From assembly GCA_963920525.1 (NCBI GenBank), contig OY986439.1, positions 211,709,500 to 211,773,499 of the forward strand: a stretch of DNA of 64,000 bases, written 5' to 3'. Shown here in pieces: positions 44,040 to 55,808 of this stretch. This DNA comes from Dichetophora obliterata. Taxonomy: Eukaryota; Arthropoda; Insecta; Diptera; Sciomyzidae. Positions within the stretch are counted from its first letter, which is position 1, and each line of letters starts with the position of its first letter. The notes under the pieces are model-generated. The model was not told the DNA's origin. It was given only the letters and a program-made list of their open reading frames with translations, and made no database searches. The position numbers were made by a program, and so were the translations under genes.

Positions 44040-45580
44040 TCTAATAAATGTAATATCGTATGTTGATTGTTGATATGGAAAATATAATGTAATATCGTAT
44101 GGTTTGTGGGGAGGACCTCTATCTAATTAAATAATTTAAAATGTAATCGATATAGCAGAAAATTGATAATTATCCTTCTCTTTGGAAACATATTGGCACC
44201 AATAAATTTTTCTAACTCACCCCCTCCCTCCCACTCTGATAGATGGGTCTGATATATTGGCCAATATCAACTTTCTACTTGAGAAATGTCGTAAAAGTTT
44301 AACAGTCACCCAGCAAAAGTATACATTTTATTGCACGGTTTTTCTTTGCCCTTAAAGCACTCAATTTCTACGTGCTTTAAATTCTATTTCAATTTACGAC
44401 ATGAAAACAGCAATATGACCAATACGAAAATAGTTATACCAATCTGCACTTTGATGTTATCCTGACTATTTTTAGTTTCATATTTCGAATTTCATTTTAA
44501 TATAAAAATGATCATTGCTGAGTCGTTGGGTATTTCCACCTTTCAATTTTTTTATTTAAAAACAACAAAATGAATTTAAAAAAATTATTGCAACAAATTA
44601 AAAATTTTGCTTTATTTTCATCACATCACCAAGAATATTTTGCATAAATTATAGAACTGTATTTTTACTGCACAGCTATACAACAAAGAATGACGCAGAT
44701 GTCCTTGCAGCATTATAAGCTGCGTCCTGCCAAACCATAGAGCCATAGAAATACGGATAATATTAATTTTATTTCAGCTCTTCATAATTTTATTGTATCA
44801 CGAACTGCATTTGAATTGAAAACTGATGCCGATGAAACTTCAATGTATAGCTTCTTAAATAAATACAAAAGTGAACAAAAACAACTAGAAGAAAGAATAA
44901 AACCAAAACACATGAAAGCGAAAGGATCTGCAGCTTAGAGTGCGAGTGCGTGTGCGTGTGCGTGTTCTTGTAATCAATAAACAAGGCAAAGCAAGGCACC
45001 CAAAGGAAGTGCCTCAGAAAGCAGCAGCAGTAAGAAAATAAGAAGGAAAAAAAAAATTAAAAATCGCACATGTAATCAAACAACACGCGCAATTGTACAA
45101 TATCCTGGCTGGAGGACATTTCATATGCAAACGAGCTGCTGCATGTGTGAGTCTGATAGAAGGGTGGCGGTGGCAGCAGCCTCTTGTCGCTGACTAGCAC
45201 CAACACAACCCCTTTTATCAGTGCTTACCCTGGTAATGGGCAAAGGTGTCTGATTGTCAAGGTGTACACTTCGTTGCTTTGTTCTTGGTCGATGAAGGAA
45301 TTCGTTAAAAATAAACGATACAGTACAAATTAATTACAATTGCAACGGCATTCGACAGGATCTTGGCAGCTGAGATGAGTCCTATGGTGTTTGGAAAGAA
45401 AGGGTGCTATTTTGTTCTTGGCCGTTATGCATAGTTTTTATGCTGGCCTTTGTTGCTTTTCAGTTGCTCAAGAAAATTGATTGCATTTGATATTGTTATG
45501 CAAAATTTTCGTGGATTGTAAATCAAAAATGATGAAAAATGACGAACGTATGTGTGTCGTTGTGAGAAAGTGGCACATAA
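44040..45580. other. Mostly unique sequence without a recognised gene
   Basis: A TGTAATATCGTATG direct duplication lies near 44051-44101, a TGCGTG run near 44950, and a GC-richer stretch at 45105-45260 (GGTGGCGGTGGCAGCAGC). Possible host regulatory or intronic DNA; no domain seen in short frames. Confidence 0.35.
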
Positions 45581-45582
45581 TA

Positions 45583-45722
45583 GATCTGTTCCCGTACTCG
45601 ATTCAAGTAGCTTGAAGTAGCCTGAAAGCTTTAATTTGAAGCTTGAAAGAGAGAGGAATAACATGCAAAATGACACTCTCTAATCTATTACAATTAATTG
45701 AAGTTAGTACGGGAACAGACCT
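45583..45722. mobile_element. ~140-bp MITE, GATCTGTTCCCGTACT ends
   Basis: Inverted ends RRTCTGTTCCCGTACT with an AAGTAGC/GCTTGAA-rich interior. The TSD is unclear. Non-coding. Confidence 0.72.
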
Positions 45723-46149
45723 AGTGTATTGTCAGCATGACAATAAGTCTTAAGTAGTGACGTTAAGACTTTTAAGCGATAATAACTCAGTCCAATAACC
45801 AAAATAATTACAGACTTCGACCAACGAATTCTGAAAAAAAGAGACAAAAAAATGTAGACGTTTCAAAAGTTTTAGTTTTAAATTTGCTCTAAATTTAGCA
45901 ATTCACTCACGTAAAGAGTGAAGTTTGGTGTCGATTGAATAAGGGGGCGTGGTACCTAACTCAAATTTTCGCTGAAGTCCAAAAAAAAAAATGCTATACA
46001 GGGTGTCCCAGACCTAGAGGACACTAAAGCGGGTGTGATTCCTCGTGATGAGACAAGCAAAAAATTGTATTCGTGGGAGTGGTCGCTAACGCCCCCCTAG
46101 GGAAGTAGGATGAAAAAACAAAAATAATGCACTCAGCTTAACTTTTTTT

Positions 46150-46265
46150 GTTACACGGTAGATACGTTCCTATGTAAACCGTGTAAAAATTTTTGTAAAA
46201 AAATACAATTGACTTATGGAAAATTTAGTGATGTGTTCCAAAACTTTGAAAGATCGTGTAAGTTA
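46150..46265. repeat. Fragment related to the CACCTAATCC MITE
   Basis: ACACGGTAGATACGTTCC followed by CCGTGTAAAAATTTTTG parallels the interior of 34195-34356. TIRs are not preserved. Confidence 0.5.
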
Positions 46266-46269
46266 AAAA

Positions 46270-46995
46270 ACTTTTAAATTTCTACCCACAAAAAAGTATT
46301 TTTTTAAATATGAAATATACAATTAATATTAAATATGAAAACAATTAATTTTTATTAGAAAAACCAAAAAAAAAGAAGTAAAAGTACAACGTTAAAACAG
46401 ACTATAGAAATCGGGTGTTCCCCGAAACTTGTTAACGTGCACACGGCTTAAAGTTTGCACAAGTGCATGAAAAAAACTCTTTTTTTTTTAAATATATGCA
46501 TACGTAATTCCATTTGGAATAAACAGTTAGAATTTTTTTTGTTTTTCCAAAAACTTTTCAGTTTAATAACGGTATTCACCTCAAATTACATGAATAACTC
46601 AGGGGACAAAATTTTTACTATTGGATTTTCCCAACAAGATGTGCATTATTTTCGACTAATCTTGCTGCGCTGATTTCAAACTATTATTACTTTTTTCTAG
46701 CATCACTAGTTTTTGAGATAAACGTCATTAAAAGATTTCACTGACGTTTTTAGAAAATTAAAATTAAAGAAAATTAAATGTCCTTCAAATTGTTGCCACT
46801 AAGTTTTGCTATACAGTAACAACTGAAATGAGAACCCAAAATCAAAAAACCCGTTTCTTCATAAAAAATTTAACTTTTTAGGCAATTTTTTTTTGAAAAA
46901 AAAAACCAATATTTTATTTTTTATGACTTTTTTTCTTAAACAGTTATGTATACCCGCCATCAGGGATGGCCATGATTACAAATCACGATTACTGA
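46270..46995. other. Gene-free AT-rich sequence
   Basis: No domain in short frames; homopolymer runs only. Confidence 0.5.
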
Positions 46996-47316
46996 TTATT
47001 TATTTATTTATTCGTTAAGCTTAATACAAGCTGATTAACTAAGAACTAATCTTATTCTAACAGGGTCATAACTTATTCTAACAGGGTTTATTTATTTATT
47101 TTTTTTTCTCTCTCCTTTCCTTGTTTTAGTGTTCGAAAGATATCCAATTCGTGGTGGGCGTAATCCGCCCACCAGAAAAACGTAATTATAAGAACACGTC
47201 AAAAGGGAAATACGGAGAGAAAAGTAATAAAGGGAACTTACAATAATTAACAGGAAATATGTATCATATCTTAATTGTAAGAAAAAAATTATAGAGGGGG
47301 AAAAATGGCGTTGGAG

Positions 47317-47847
47317 TTAAGAAGAAGTGGCGTTGGAGTTTAGAAGGGCATTTCGGAGTCGAGATCTGCTCAGATGAAAATCAAATTCGCTGATCAAATT
47401 GTTAGTTACACGAAGCATCCTGGTTACAGGTTCACTGCAACCATAGTCGGTACGATGGAAGTTGAGGTGGAAGAGAGGAATAGACCTAAGGTTACGTGGG
47501 TTGGTATTAAAGGATATTAATTGGAGTAGTGCAGGGCAGTTAATGGTACCGCATACAAGTTGATGAATGAAGAGTACATCTGCAACTTCTCTTCGTTTTG
47601 CAAGAGATTGCATGTTAATCAACTTCTGGCGGTCTGCATAAGGAGGTAAGTTGAAACTGTCAGAACCGGGAAGACCGCGTAGTGCGAACCTAATGAATCT
47701 TCGTTGAACGGCTTCGATTCGCACAGAATGGATGTTGTAGATAGGAGACCAAACCTGGCTGGCATATTCGAGGATGGGTCTAACAAAGGTAAGGTAGAGA
47801 GATTTAGTAACGTAAGGGTTGGAGAATTCTCTGGACCAGTGTTTCAC
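47317..47847 (-). pseudogene. CR1-like ORF2, C-terminal part
   Basis: A 176-codon frame with PILEYASQVWSP and RIEAVQRRFIRFALRGL, the thumb/C-terminal region shared with the element at 7176-8255, ending in SRLRNALLNS. Upstream sequence (47848-48080) continues in another register with QEDLVSFSTWCQ and LNVSKCQAITYS, showing the same ORF2 interrupted by small indels. The first methionine is internal. Confidence 0.85.
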
Positions 47848-48083
47848 AAAACCCAGTGCAGAATTGGCTCTACTAATGATATTATCAATATGAGACCTAA
47901 AATTAAGTTCCTTGTCACATATAACACCTAAGTCCCTTAAAAAGCTTACAGGAGGAACTGGCTTGCCGAGTAAGTAATATGTTCTTGGGGGAAGCTGGAG
48001 ACGCTTGCGTGAATATGTAATAGCTTGACATTTACTAACGTTGAGCTCTAGAAGATTTTTTTGACACCAAGTGGAAAAACTAA

Positions 48084-48842
48084 CTAGATCTTCTTGAAGA
48101 TAGTGATTTTCATGTCATCAGCATACACAGAGAGATTGGATTCTTTGATGATGCCATCTACATGAGAGATTGTTAAGACAAACAACAATGGACCAAGGTG
48201 ACTACCTTGTGGGACACCAGAGGTAGCTGAAAAAGAATCTGAATTGGAAAATCTAAAGATGACATTATAACGGCGTTCTTCGAGATATGATTTAATCCAA
48301 GATATAAAGAGTGATGGAAAACCAAAGGCTTTAAGCTTAAGAAGAATGATAGTGTGTGAGATTTTGTCGAACGCTTTACTAAAGTCGGTAGACACTACAT
48401 CAACTTCGTACCCGCTTTCCAACGAGCATAGAGCGTTTGAAACAAATTCTGCAAGGTTAGTGGTAGTCGATCTTCCTTTGAGGAAGCCGTGTTGGCTGGG
48501 AGGAAAAATAGATTTGCAATGGAGTACATGAAACATTTTTGGAGTACATGAAAGTTTTGCAATAGGTCTGTAATTGGAAATATCGTTTCTTGGTCCTTTC
48601 TTATGCAGAGGTATTATGTATGAGCTCTTCCACAACTTAGGAAAAACGGAATTAGAAATAGAAAGTTGAAAAAGAGCCAATAGGGGATGAGCCAACACGT
48701 CCGCGAATTTTTTTATAACAATAGCAGGCAAGCCATCGGGTCCTGGAGAATAATCGTCCTTCAGATTATTTATCTTTTCTAACACATCAGCTAGTGTAAT
48801 ATCAACAGAAGTTAGCGACGTTTGAGGACAGTCCCTTAACAA
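48084..48842 (-). pseudogene. CR1-like ORF2, polymerase part
   Basis: A 252-codon frame with SPGPDGLP, the fingers motif IIPLHKKGPRNDISNYRPI, motif A VDVVSTDFSKAFDKISH, GVPQGSHLGPLLF and YADD near its end. A deletion just after YADDMKIT shifts the frame, terminating it at a TAG. A ~20-bp local duplication (GGAGTACATGAAA twice near 48521-48552) has also altered the segment after NYRPI. Catalytic aspartates are preserved, but the ORF is split and 5'-truncated. Confidence 0.88.
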
Positions 48843-48869
48843 AGAAAAATACTCGTAGTCTAGTATGAT

Positions 48870-49250
48870 TACATGTATTCAGATTGCGCAGATTACTTGA
48901 TTTTTCTAAATATTCAGAAAAATCATATTAAAAACCAAATAAAAATACTTTCAATTTAGTAATCATGGTAAGTAATTACATGAGATTATAAAAAATAAAG
49001 TATTTATGCAAGGTGAGATCGATTTTCCGATCTTAATCACTTTTCCTCTCACTGGAGTGTTAAAAGCAAGCACTGCGGCTTTATTTATTTTAGTTGCAAT
49101 AACTAGTAAAACAGTTAGATTTGAAGTAATTTTTAAACTAGAAAATTATTTATTTGCAATTTCTCATTATTGAGTGCTTCAAATGGCTTAATCGATACGG
49201 TCTTTCACCGAGTAAAAAAAAACTTTTTTAACTAAATTGGCCTTAGCACA
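48870..49250. other. Gene-free AT-rich sequence
   Basis: GATTACATG/GATTACTTG motifs next to the element's 5' end resemble those beyond its tail at 46974-46995, but no exact TSD was found. Confidence 0.4.
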
Positions 49251-49252
49251 GG

Positions 49253-49966
49253 TTAGCATAAGTTTGGCACAGCCTCATGATAAATATTTTTCTCAGCCGT
49301 ACGAGGATCGTACAGCGGCCGGACAGAGGCCGTTTTTAAATATAATCCTCTGTACAATGGGAGTATACCGTCCGTACATCGGCTGATGATTGAGTTAAAG
49401 ACAATGGCTGTTCTGTAATTGACCAAGTTGCAATCAAGTTGATCATATATCTTGTCCGCCATTGCTGCAAGTTTTTCGAGACGGTCTTCACTAACGGAAA
49501 AAATTGCTTTGGTGGTAGGAGACAATCGCTGCAGCCAAAGAGATTTAAGTACATCATCTGATACTTTACCAGACGCAAGCTCTTTCATTTCTCGTAACAA
49601 AACTGTAGGTTTCCTATCACCAATGTTAACATTTTCAAGAAGTTATTTTAGGCGTTTCTCTTCGGAGTCTAGAATTGTTTTTTTTAGCGCGTTAAATTTG
49701 TGTTCAGCAGGTAGATCATAAACAATATGACTGACAGCACTGAGAACATTGCTTTCAATGGATCCTATACCTACTAAAGTATGATATTTGGTCAAATCAG
49801 AAGTAACTCCAGATGTTACGAACTGGCTTTCTAGTTGACGGAACCATATTTTTGGATTTTGACGGCATAAAGGAGGAACTCGCTCCTTGACAGCAGAACT
49901 TTCAGGGACAGAAGAGCATGAACGAAATTCGTCATCGCCACTATTGACGTAGTCGTTAGGCATCAC
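49253..49966 (-). pseudogene. Ty3/gypsy-type retrotransposon Gag fragment
   Basis: Minus-strand frame from 49966 with PPLCRQNPKIWFRQLESQF, then TKYHTLVGIG and VYDLPAEHKFNALK, the capsid-region signature of a widespread insect LTR-retrotransposon Gag. A stop at 49645-49643 interrupts it; the same frame resumes in register with LLREMKELASGKVSDDVLKS and ADKIYDQL, where family members continue. Beyond ~49400 similarity fades. No protease, polymerase or LTRs are recognised nearby, so it is an isolated gag remnant. Assignment to Ty3/gypsy rather than BEL is from memory of the motif. Confidence 0.75.
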
Positions 49967-49969
49967 ACG

Positions 49970-50190
49970 TATAAAGATTTAAGTATTTATTTAAAACGTG
50001 TTACTAAACGGGATCAACAATGTCGCTTTAGTCAATGAAGCAAATAACTTTTCCTTTTGGAAAAACTAAAACGAATAAATATATTTTTTAAAAATTTTGA
50101 CAATTTTTTTGATTTAAAAAAAAAAATAAAAATTAAAACATTAAACTAAAATTATTAAAGTATGTTCAGCACACAAAATACTGAGTGCTA
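49970..50190. other. Possible gag leader, otherwise no feature
   Basis: AT-rich; may include the 5' leader of the gag remnant, but no LTR end or primer-binding site could be identified. Confidence 0.3.
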
Positions 50191-50195
50191 CAGTG

Positions 50196-50300
50196 AATTC
50201 GATTTTGCAAGGCCTGTTTATTGTATCCAAATTTTTCGAATTTTCAAGTTTGAATTTTTTTTCAAAAAATTAATGTTTTGACTTAGATCTTAAAACTTGT
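50196..50300. repeat. Fragment related to the 56.8-kb CAGTC MITE
   Basis: TTTTGCAAGGCCTGTTTATT and GTATCC parallel the complement of the right half of 56805-57018 (TTGCAAGGCCTGTTCATTGT). No termini are preserved. Confidence 0.45.
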
Positions 50301-50479
50301 TCTTTCACTTTCTTGCTTCTTTAAAATGCCAGTTACTTAAACTTTCACTATTTCGAGCTGTTCATTATTTCGTGGGTTTGTATATCCAGATTTTACTGTA
50401 ACTTCAAACACAAAAAAAAAATTATAATGCCACACAGAAGTAGCAATATTATCAACATCAGCATCGTCGATTAAAGCTT

Positions 50480-50680
50480 CCCAATAAACATTTGCCTTGG
50501 AGATCAACTTGACCTCAAGTGGAGCTCCAGTTCGTTTCTCCAATCTCCAGTGCTGGATATCAACTTGACCTCCACTTGAGATCCAAGCTATTCTCAAGGG
50601 AAATAGACCTTCGATCTCCAGTTGAGATAAGGCTGGATCTCCCACTTGATTTCCAAGGTCTTTCTCTAACCCATCTGCAA
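50480..50680. repeat. CTCAAGTGGAGATC-type inverted motifs
   Basis: Several alternating copies of GATCAACTTGACCTC and its complement, such as CCACTTGAGATCC and CTCCAGTTGAGAT. A matching stretch lies at 51850-51905 (GTTGGAGATCAAGTGGAGG). Possibly the ends of an unrecognised inverted-repeat element spanning 50.5-51.9 kb. Confidence 0.45.
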
Positions 50681-51371
50681 CCCAAATGAAAAAAAAAATA
50701 GTTTTTTTAAGAGAAAGCTTTTCCAATTATTTTTTTATTTCAATCAATGAAGATAGTTTTAAACCTAATAGTACACATTTTCATAAAAATATTTAAAATA
50801 AATTATATTTTTATTCAAATACTAAATTGAAGCGTTTTGTTTGCATACATTAATTATGTTTTCTAAAAAAAAGACTTGTTTACACATTTTTTTAAATTAA
50901 TGAAAATATTTTATTTGATTTTTTCGTTTATTTTAAAAATAATATAAAATATATCAATGTACAAATTCCAGGTTCCACTCCTTCTTTCCGCTGAATGCAA
51001 CCATTGTTTATTTTCGGCTTTATTCCACAAACTTTATATTTTGCACTGAATTTTGAAACTTTCGCAAATTGTATCTCCTAAGCCATTTGAGGCCGACATT
51101 TTATTTTTGCATTTTAAACTAAATAGTTCAAATTATGTTTAATAATAAACATAAAAAAAATTGTTTACGTGTGCGCCGTAAACTGCAATCATGCCTAAAT
51201 TCTTCCAGTTTCTACTTACATTAATCACTTTTATTATTTTGCTGCAATTAACAAATTCACTTTTCTACAAATTCCAGCAAGAAGCACAATAACCAAAACA
51301 GCCTAGTGTTGCCAGGCACAAAAACAAATGATTTTTTGACACTTCAACAGTATTGCCACTTTTAAGACTAA

Positions 51372-51802
51372 TAGCCCAAACAGAATAGGCATAGCCAACA
51401 CGTAGCGAGCTGTCGAAAATGTAGCCAACGAAATGTTGTGCACAGAATAGAATTTGTGTTGACAACGCAGATAGAGCTTTATGCTTACAATATTTTGTTA
51501 TATTTTACAAAATTAATAGATACTGCCTTTTGCATATCATAATTTGTTTGCTTTTTTACTAATTTGGACTAATATGTTTTAGTTAATTTTAAGTTTTATA
51601 ATTTGAACTATGTATTTTGACATTTCGCTACCGTTGGCTGCGGAAAAAGTTAAAAGTTCGTCAACATTTTTGTGTCGGCTGCGTTCGCTACGTGTTGGTT
51701 ATTTTTATTATGTTCATTTCATAGGGTTGCAAGGCAACCAACTTCTATGTTGACATTTCTTTTGTTGGCTGCGTGTTGGCTATGCTTATTCTGTTTGGGC
51801 TA
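51372..51802. mobile_element. 431-bp Harbinger-like MITE with TAA TSD
   Basis: Inverted ends TAGCCCAAACAGAATARGCA continue to GCCAACACG (~35 bp), flanked by TAA (51369-51371 and 51803-51805). A 3-bp TWA target fits PIF/Harbinger. The interior repeats GCTGCGTTCGCTACGTGTTG-like segments. Non-coding. Confidence 0.8.
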
Positions 51803-52122
51803 TAATGCATCTCAAGCCAATTTCCAGAGCCAATATGTTGTAGTTGACTTGACGAAATGAGTTGGAGATCAAGTGGAGGTTTACAAAATTTTTTCCAAGC
51901 TTGGAGAAAAATATTTTTCTTGCTTGTTGGGTTGCTTTTGTTTTTGCGAATAAGTTTGCTGTTAACTTAAAGCTTTGAAAAATTTGGTAGCATACAACTG
52001 CAACGGGCTTTCAGCGGCCGTATAACTTAATTTAGGCCTTGTGCGGCCGTTGTTTGGCCCAACTATCGGCCACTGGGTTTTTTAGATTATTTTTAGGCCA
52101 TCTTCGACCCTTCTACGGCCGC

Positions 52123-52450
52123 GTGAGGTCCATGTTTGGCCGCTGTTCGACCGCTATTCGCCCGCTTGTATATTTACTCTGGTACCCACCCACATAATTC
52201 CATTTCTCTAAGAGGACATAATTTTGATACTTTCCTAAAAAAAAATGACATACAGAAGCCGTTGACTTCGTTTTGCCCAACCACCCTGTGAGGTCCATGT
52301 TTGGCCGCTGTTCGACCGCTATTCGCCCGCTTATATTTTTACTCTGGTACCCACCCACATATTTCCATTTCTCTAAGCGGACATAATTTTGATACTTTCC
52401 TGAAAAAAAAGTCATCAAGAAGACGTTGACTTCTTTTTGCCCAACCACCC
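52123..52450 (-). repeat. 165-bp tandem repeat, open across both units on the minus strand
   Basis: Two units (starting 52123 and 52288), each beginning GTGAGGTCCATGTTTGGCCG and ending CCCAACCACCCT, followed by a partial third. Because 165 is divisible by 3, a 111-codon minus-strand frame reads through with a 55-residue repeat (FFSGKYQNYVRLEKW / FFLGKYQNYVLLEKW). No known domain; GGCC-rich sequence (CGGCCGT, GGCCG) extends left to 52005. Best called a tandem repeat; coding status is unknown. Confidence 0.75.
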
Positions 52451-52828
52451 TGTGAGTTTGTTATCTATGAATGCTCATCATTATCATCAATGTCGAAATT
52501 TTATGCTGCGGCTTCTTCCTTGCATGAACACACAACCACATAGCCACACATTAACAGATACGCACACACTCACACACAGCACTGCCAACGTCGACTTCCT
52601 CATTTTTTCTTTCATATCTTTGCACCTGAAGATGAAGTAAAAATCATAATTTTAATCGCAATAAATTCACATATCAAATGAGAAACCAAGAAATATCAAA
52701 AAAATATACAACAAAACAAAACAACAACAAGAAGACTATCAGCACAAGAATAGTCATCCTTACTCTTTCCCACCACTACGAAAATGGTGTGCTCTCATAC
52801 TCACGCTCACTGTGGCGAGGCGCTCTTT

Positions 52829-53090
52829 TCAGTTGATTCGCACTCGCAATAGAAAAACAACAAAAAAAAAGCATTTACTTTGATATCAAGAAAAAATAAT
52901 ACAAGAAGAACAGCAACAAAATTCAATGGCGAAGCAACGAACAAACTACGATGACGACGACGTTGACGACGACGTTGACGACGATGATGACGACGACGTC
53001 AGAGACGACTTTGACTACGTTGACGCTGCAGCTGATGTTGATGTTGACGATGAGGCAAAGGCGACACTTTTTCTTGTGCTGCTGCTTTGA
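52829..53090 (+). CDS. Small Asp-rich ORF with a leader-like upstream region
   Basis: ATG at 52926 (context TTCAATGG) opens 54 codons ending TGA at 53090. After MAKQRTNY comes a run of about 25 residues that is mostly D with interspersed V, then FDYVDAAADVDVDDEAKATL and a short LFLVLLL tail. The CDS proper is 52926-53090. Upstream, TTTTCAGTTGATTC at ~52827 fits the fly initiator TCAKTY and is followed by a CAA-rich, leader-like 90 bp with no upstream ATG before 52926 except none that I could see in frame. The Asp run comes from a GAC/GTT-rich trinucleotide repeat, so it may be fortuitous. No family recognised. Confidence 0.3.
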
Positions 53091-53094
53091 TGTG

Positions 53095-53640
53095 TTTGTT
53101 GTAATTCTCATTCATGTAGTTGTTGTTGTTGTTACACGTATGTGACTGAATTGTGACTGTGACCATAATCGTTGCTCGCCAATCGAATGGGGCGGGGCTT
53201 AAATGGGTTTAAGTTTGTTGTTGCTGTTGCTTTTTTTTGTGCTATGCTTTTTTAGTTTCTTGTGTTGTTTTTGTTGTTTTTGTGGCTTTTATTACTGCTC
53301 CTGCTCAGCAGCTATTCTTTTCTTCGTTAGCTTTATCGTCGTCGTCGCTGTCGCCATCATCATCATCATCGTTACACGAATTTTATTTCGTTTTGCTCTA
53401 TAAAGCGATTTATCGAAATTGGAGAGTGATTTAAATGAAAATGAGAGGATGAGCATAAGTGGAAAGAGAAAAATTCTGATGCACTTTTTAGGTAGTTGGG
53501 CAAGAGCAAAAAAAAAAAAGAAAAAGCGGAAAGAGCGAAGCAGTTTTTAAGTTCAGTCAAATAATGATTGCAATGAATGAGTGCTTTGTGCGGTTGGGGA
53601 AAAAACGTCGAGTTGAATGGAAATAAATAAGCAATTAATT
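53095..53640. other. GTT- and CTG-rich unique sequence
   Basis: Contains GTTGTTGTTGTTAC and GTCGTCGTCGCTGTCGCC-type runs (53110, 53335). Short overlapping frames of C, F and V reflect these runs. Possibly non-coding continuation of a host locus. Confidence 0.35.
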
Positions 53641-53819
53641 ATTTGATTGAATATTATTTGATTGAATATTGATTTGATTCAATATTATCTTAATTTGATT
53701 TTTATTCAAATACATACACATACCTATATCAAGAAACCCCAGTTAATGGATAGGAAAATCACAACTTGACTGAAAACTTTAAAGCAATATTTTTAATTCA
53801 CATTTATATAAAAAAAAAT

Positions 53820-54529
53820 AATTAATTATTTATTTCAATTATTCATTTTCGTTATTCAGAATAATTAATCAATATTTTTATTCATTTTAATGCTATTCAC
53901 AAAGAAAGCAATTCACAAAGAATTTCAGAATTTTCAATTATTCTCTCTTTATTCATTATTAATTTTTTATTCTATATTCATTTTTTATGCATTATTAATT
54001 TTTTATTCATTATTCAATTTTTTATTCATAATTCATTATTCAGTTGTTATTCATATTCACTTTTTATTCACTATTTTTATTCACTATTTGTTCGTTTTTT
54101 ACTTGTTATTCATTTTTATTCATTATTCATTTGTTATTAATTATTCCTTTGTTATTCATACTCACTTGTTATTCATTATTCATTGTTAATTTTTTATTCA
54201 TTATTAATTTTTTGTTCATTATTCACTTGTTATTCATTGTTCGTTTTTTACGCGTTATTCATTTGTTATTCATTATTCATTTATTTTGTTTACGGCAGCT
54301 AGCGCTCTTGTTTTCTTTTAATTATAATAATTAATTATTGTTATTACTATAATAAATAAATAAAACAAAAAACTAATTCTTCTTTTTTTATTCATTTTTC
54401 ATTGATTATTCGCTATTCTTTTTTTTTTAATCAGCATTCATTTGTGATTCATTATTAATTTTTTATTTATTATTCATTTGTTTTTCATTATTAATTTTAT
54501 TATTCATTGTTAATTTGTTATTAATTTTT
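53820..54529. repeat. ATTCATTATTAATTTTTT degenerate array, left arm
   Basis: About 700 bp of degenerate TTATTCATT / TTAATTTTTT units. The complement makes up 54657-54860, 55650-55800 and 56150-56460, so the whole block is a diverged mirror-image array. The F-I-H-Y-L frames in it are compositional. Confidence 0.8.
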
Positions 54530-54656
54530 TATTCATGGCTTAGGACTCGGGCATTGTTTTTCTTTTATTAACTTGACGATATACATAATAACCGCAAAAA
54601 ATCTTCATATTAATAAAAGAAAAACATAGCCCGAGTACTTAGCCATGAATAAAAAA
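54530..54656. repeat. Central hairpin of the AT-rich mirror array
   Basis: Arms TTATTCATGGCT and ACTCGGGC, then TTTTTCTTTTATTAA (54530-54571), are inverted at 54610-54656 around a ~38-bp loop. The inverted similarity continues outward into the flanking arrays. Confidence 0.88.
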
Positions 54657-55808
54657 TGAGTAACAAATTAATAATGAATACAGAATAAGTAATGAATAAA
54701 AATAAATAATGAATAAAAAAATAATAATTAATAAAATTAATGAAAAATGGATAATGATAAACAAATAAATAATGAATAAAAAATAATAATAAATAAAATT
54801 TAATGAAAAGTTAATAATGATAAACAAAAAAATAATGAATAAAAAATTAAAATGAATTAAAAAATATACGGGCATTTCCACCAAAAAGTCTACCGCGATT
54901 GAAAAATAAAATGTTACTGAAAATTTTTTTTAAACCTTCATAAGAGAGAACAAATTTTTAAATACATATTGTGAGAGCACTGAAAGCTGATCTCAATTTA
55001 AATTTTGAAAAAATGGCAACAACAAAAGTAGAATAATGGTGACAAAAATTGAAAAATTTTAACAAAAGTAGAAATTTTATAAGTATAATAAATACTCGTA
55101 TAATGCAAACTGTAATTCAATTTTTTTCAGTTTTCTTTTTTTTACGGACCTGAATTACACTTTATATGATTTTTAAGTTCAATTAAATAAACAAAACTAT
55201 ATCAAATTTTTACTTCTTTGAAGGGAAAAATCTGTTTCGTAACGTATTATGTTATGGCTTGTATACAAATAATTAAAAAATAATTTTCAACGAAACAATT
55301 ATGCATGTATAGCAACATCATACCAAAAAACATTAAAATATTTTTAATAAAAAAACTCGTGCACACTTCCCAGATTTTTTGATTATATTAATGCGAAGAA
55401 AAACCACTTCCATTTTTTGTATCGTAACGCGTCCTCTTTTCATTGCTTATATCTTTTGACAATACTTTCGATAGCTTCCACCCTTAACACTAAATATAGT
55501 ATAACTAGAATGCTATCCAAAAATTAAAACAGGACAAAAAAGTTTAAATATTTCTTTGCTTTTTATAACTTTTAACAACAAGAAAGGCGTTTTAACAACG
55601 AACGTTACGTGCGTGACCATGGAAATTTCCATATTACAAATTACAAACGAATAAAAGAATAGCCAATAAATAGTTAATAAGAAATTAATAGTAAATTTAT
55701 AATGAATGATAATGAAAAATGAAATGAATGAAAAATTAATAAAAAAAATTAATAACGAATAAAAAATTAATAAAGAATAAAAAATTAATAATAAATAATA
55801 AATAAAAC
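54657..55808. repeat. AATGAATAAAAAATTAATA array, right arm, with unique interlude
   Basis: Degenerate AATGAATAAAAAATTAATAA units occupy 54657-54860 and 55650-55800. Between them lies ~780 bp of AT-rich sequence (54870-55640) without a gene. Confidence 0.65.

Larger units (their letters stand above)
46998..48870 (-). mobile_element. CR1-like non-LTR retrotransposon, 5'-truncated
   Basis: Minus-strand element with an AATAAATAAAT tail at ~47015-46998, preceded by a UTR containing two tandem ACCCTGTTAGAATAAG units. It continues through ORF2 C-terminus, polymerase and pre-polymerase region to ~48842. The endonuclease region is missing. Related to the 7.2-kb element but not the same family (motif spacing and C-terminal sequence differ). 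Confidence 0.85.

Noticed and set aside
45949..46120. GGGGGCGTGGTACC and ACAGGGTGTCCCAGACC as element ends
   Set aside because: Suggestive of repeat termini, but no partner end or second copy could be found in the window.
46974..48900. GATTACA-type target duplication around the minus-strand CR1-like element
   Set aside because: Similar motifs occur near both ends but not at the exact junctions.
53890..54334. F/I/H/Y-rich frames of ~97 codons
   Set aside because: Compositional frames of the TTATTCATT array, present in two overlapping registers.
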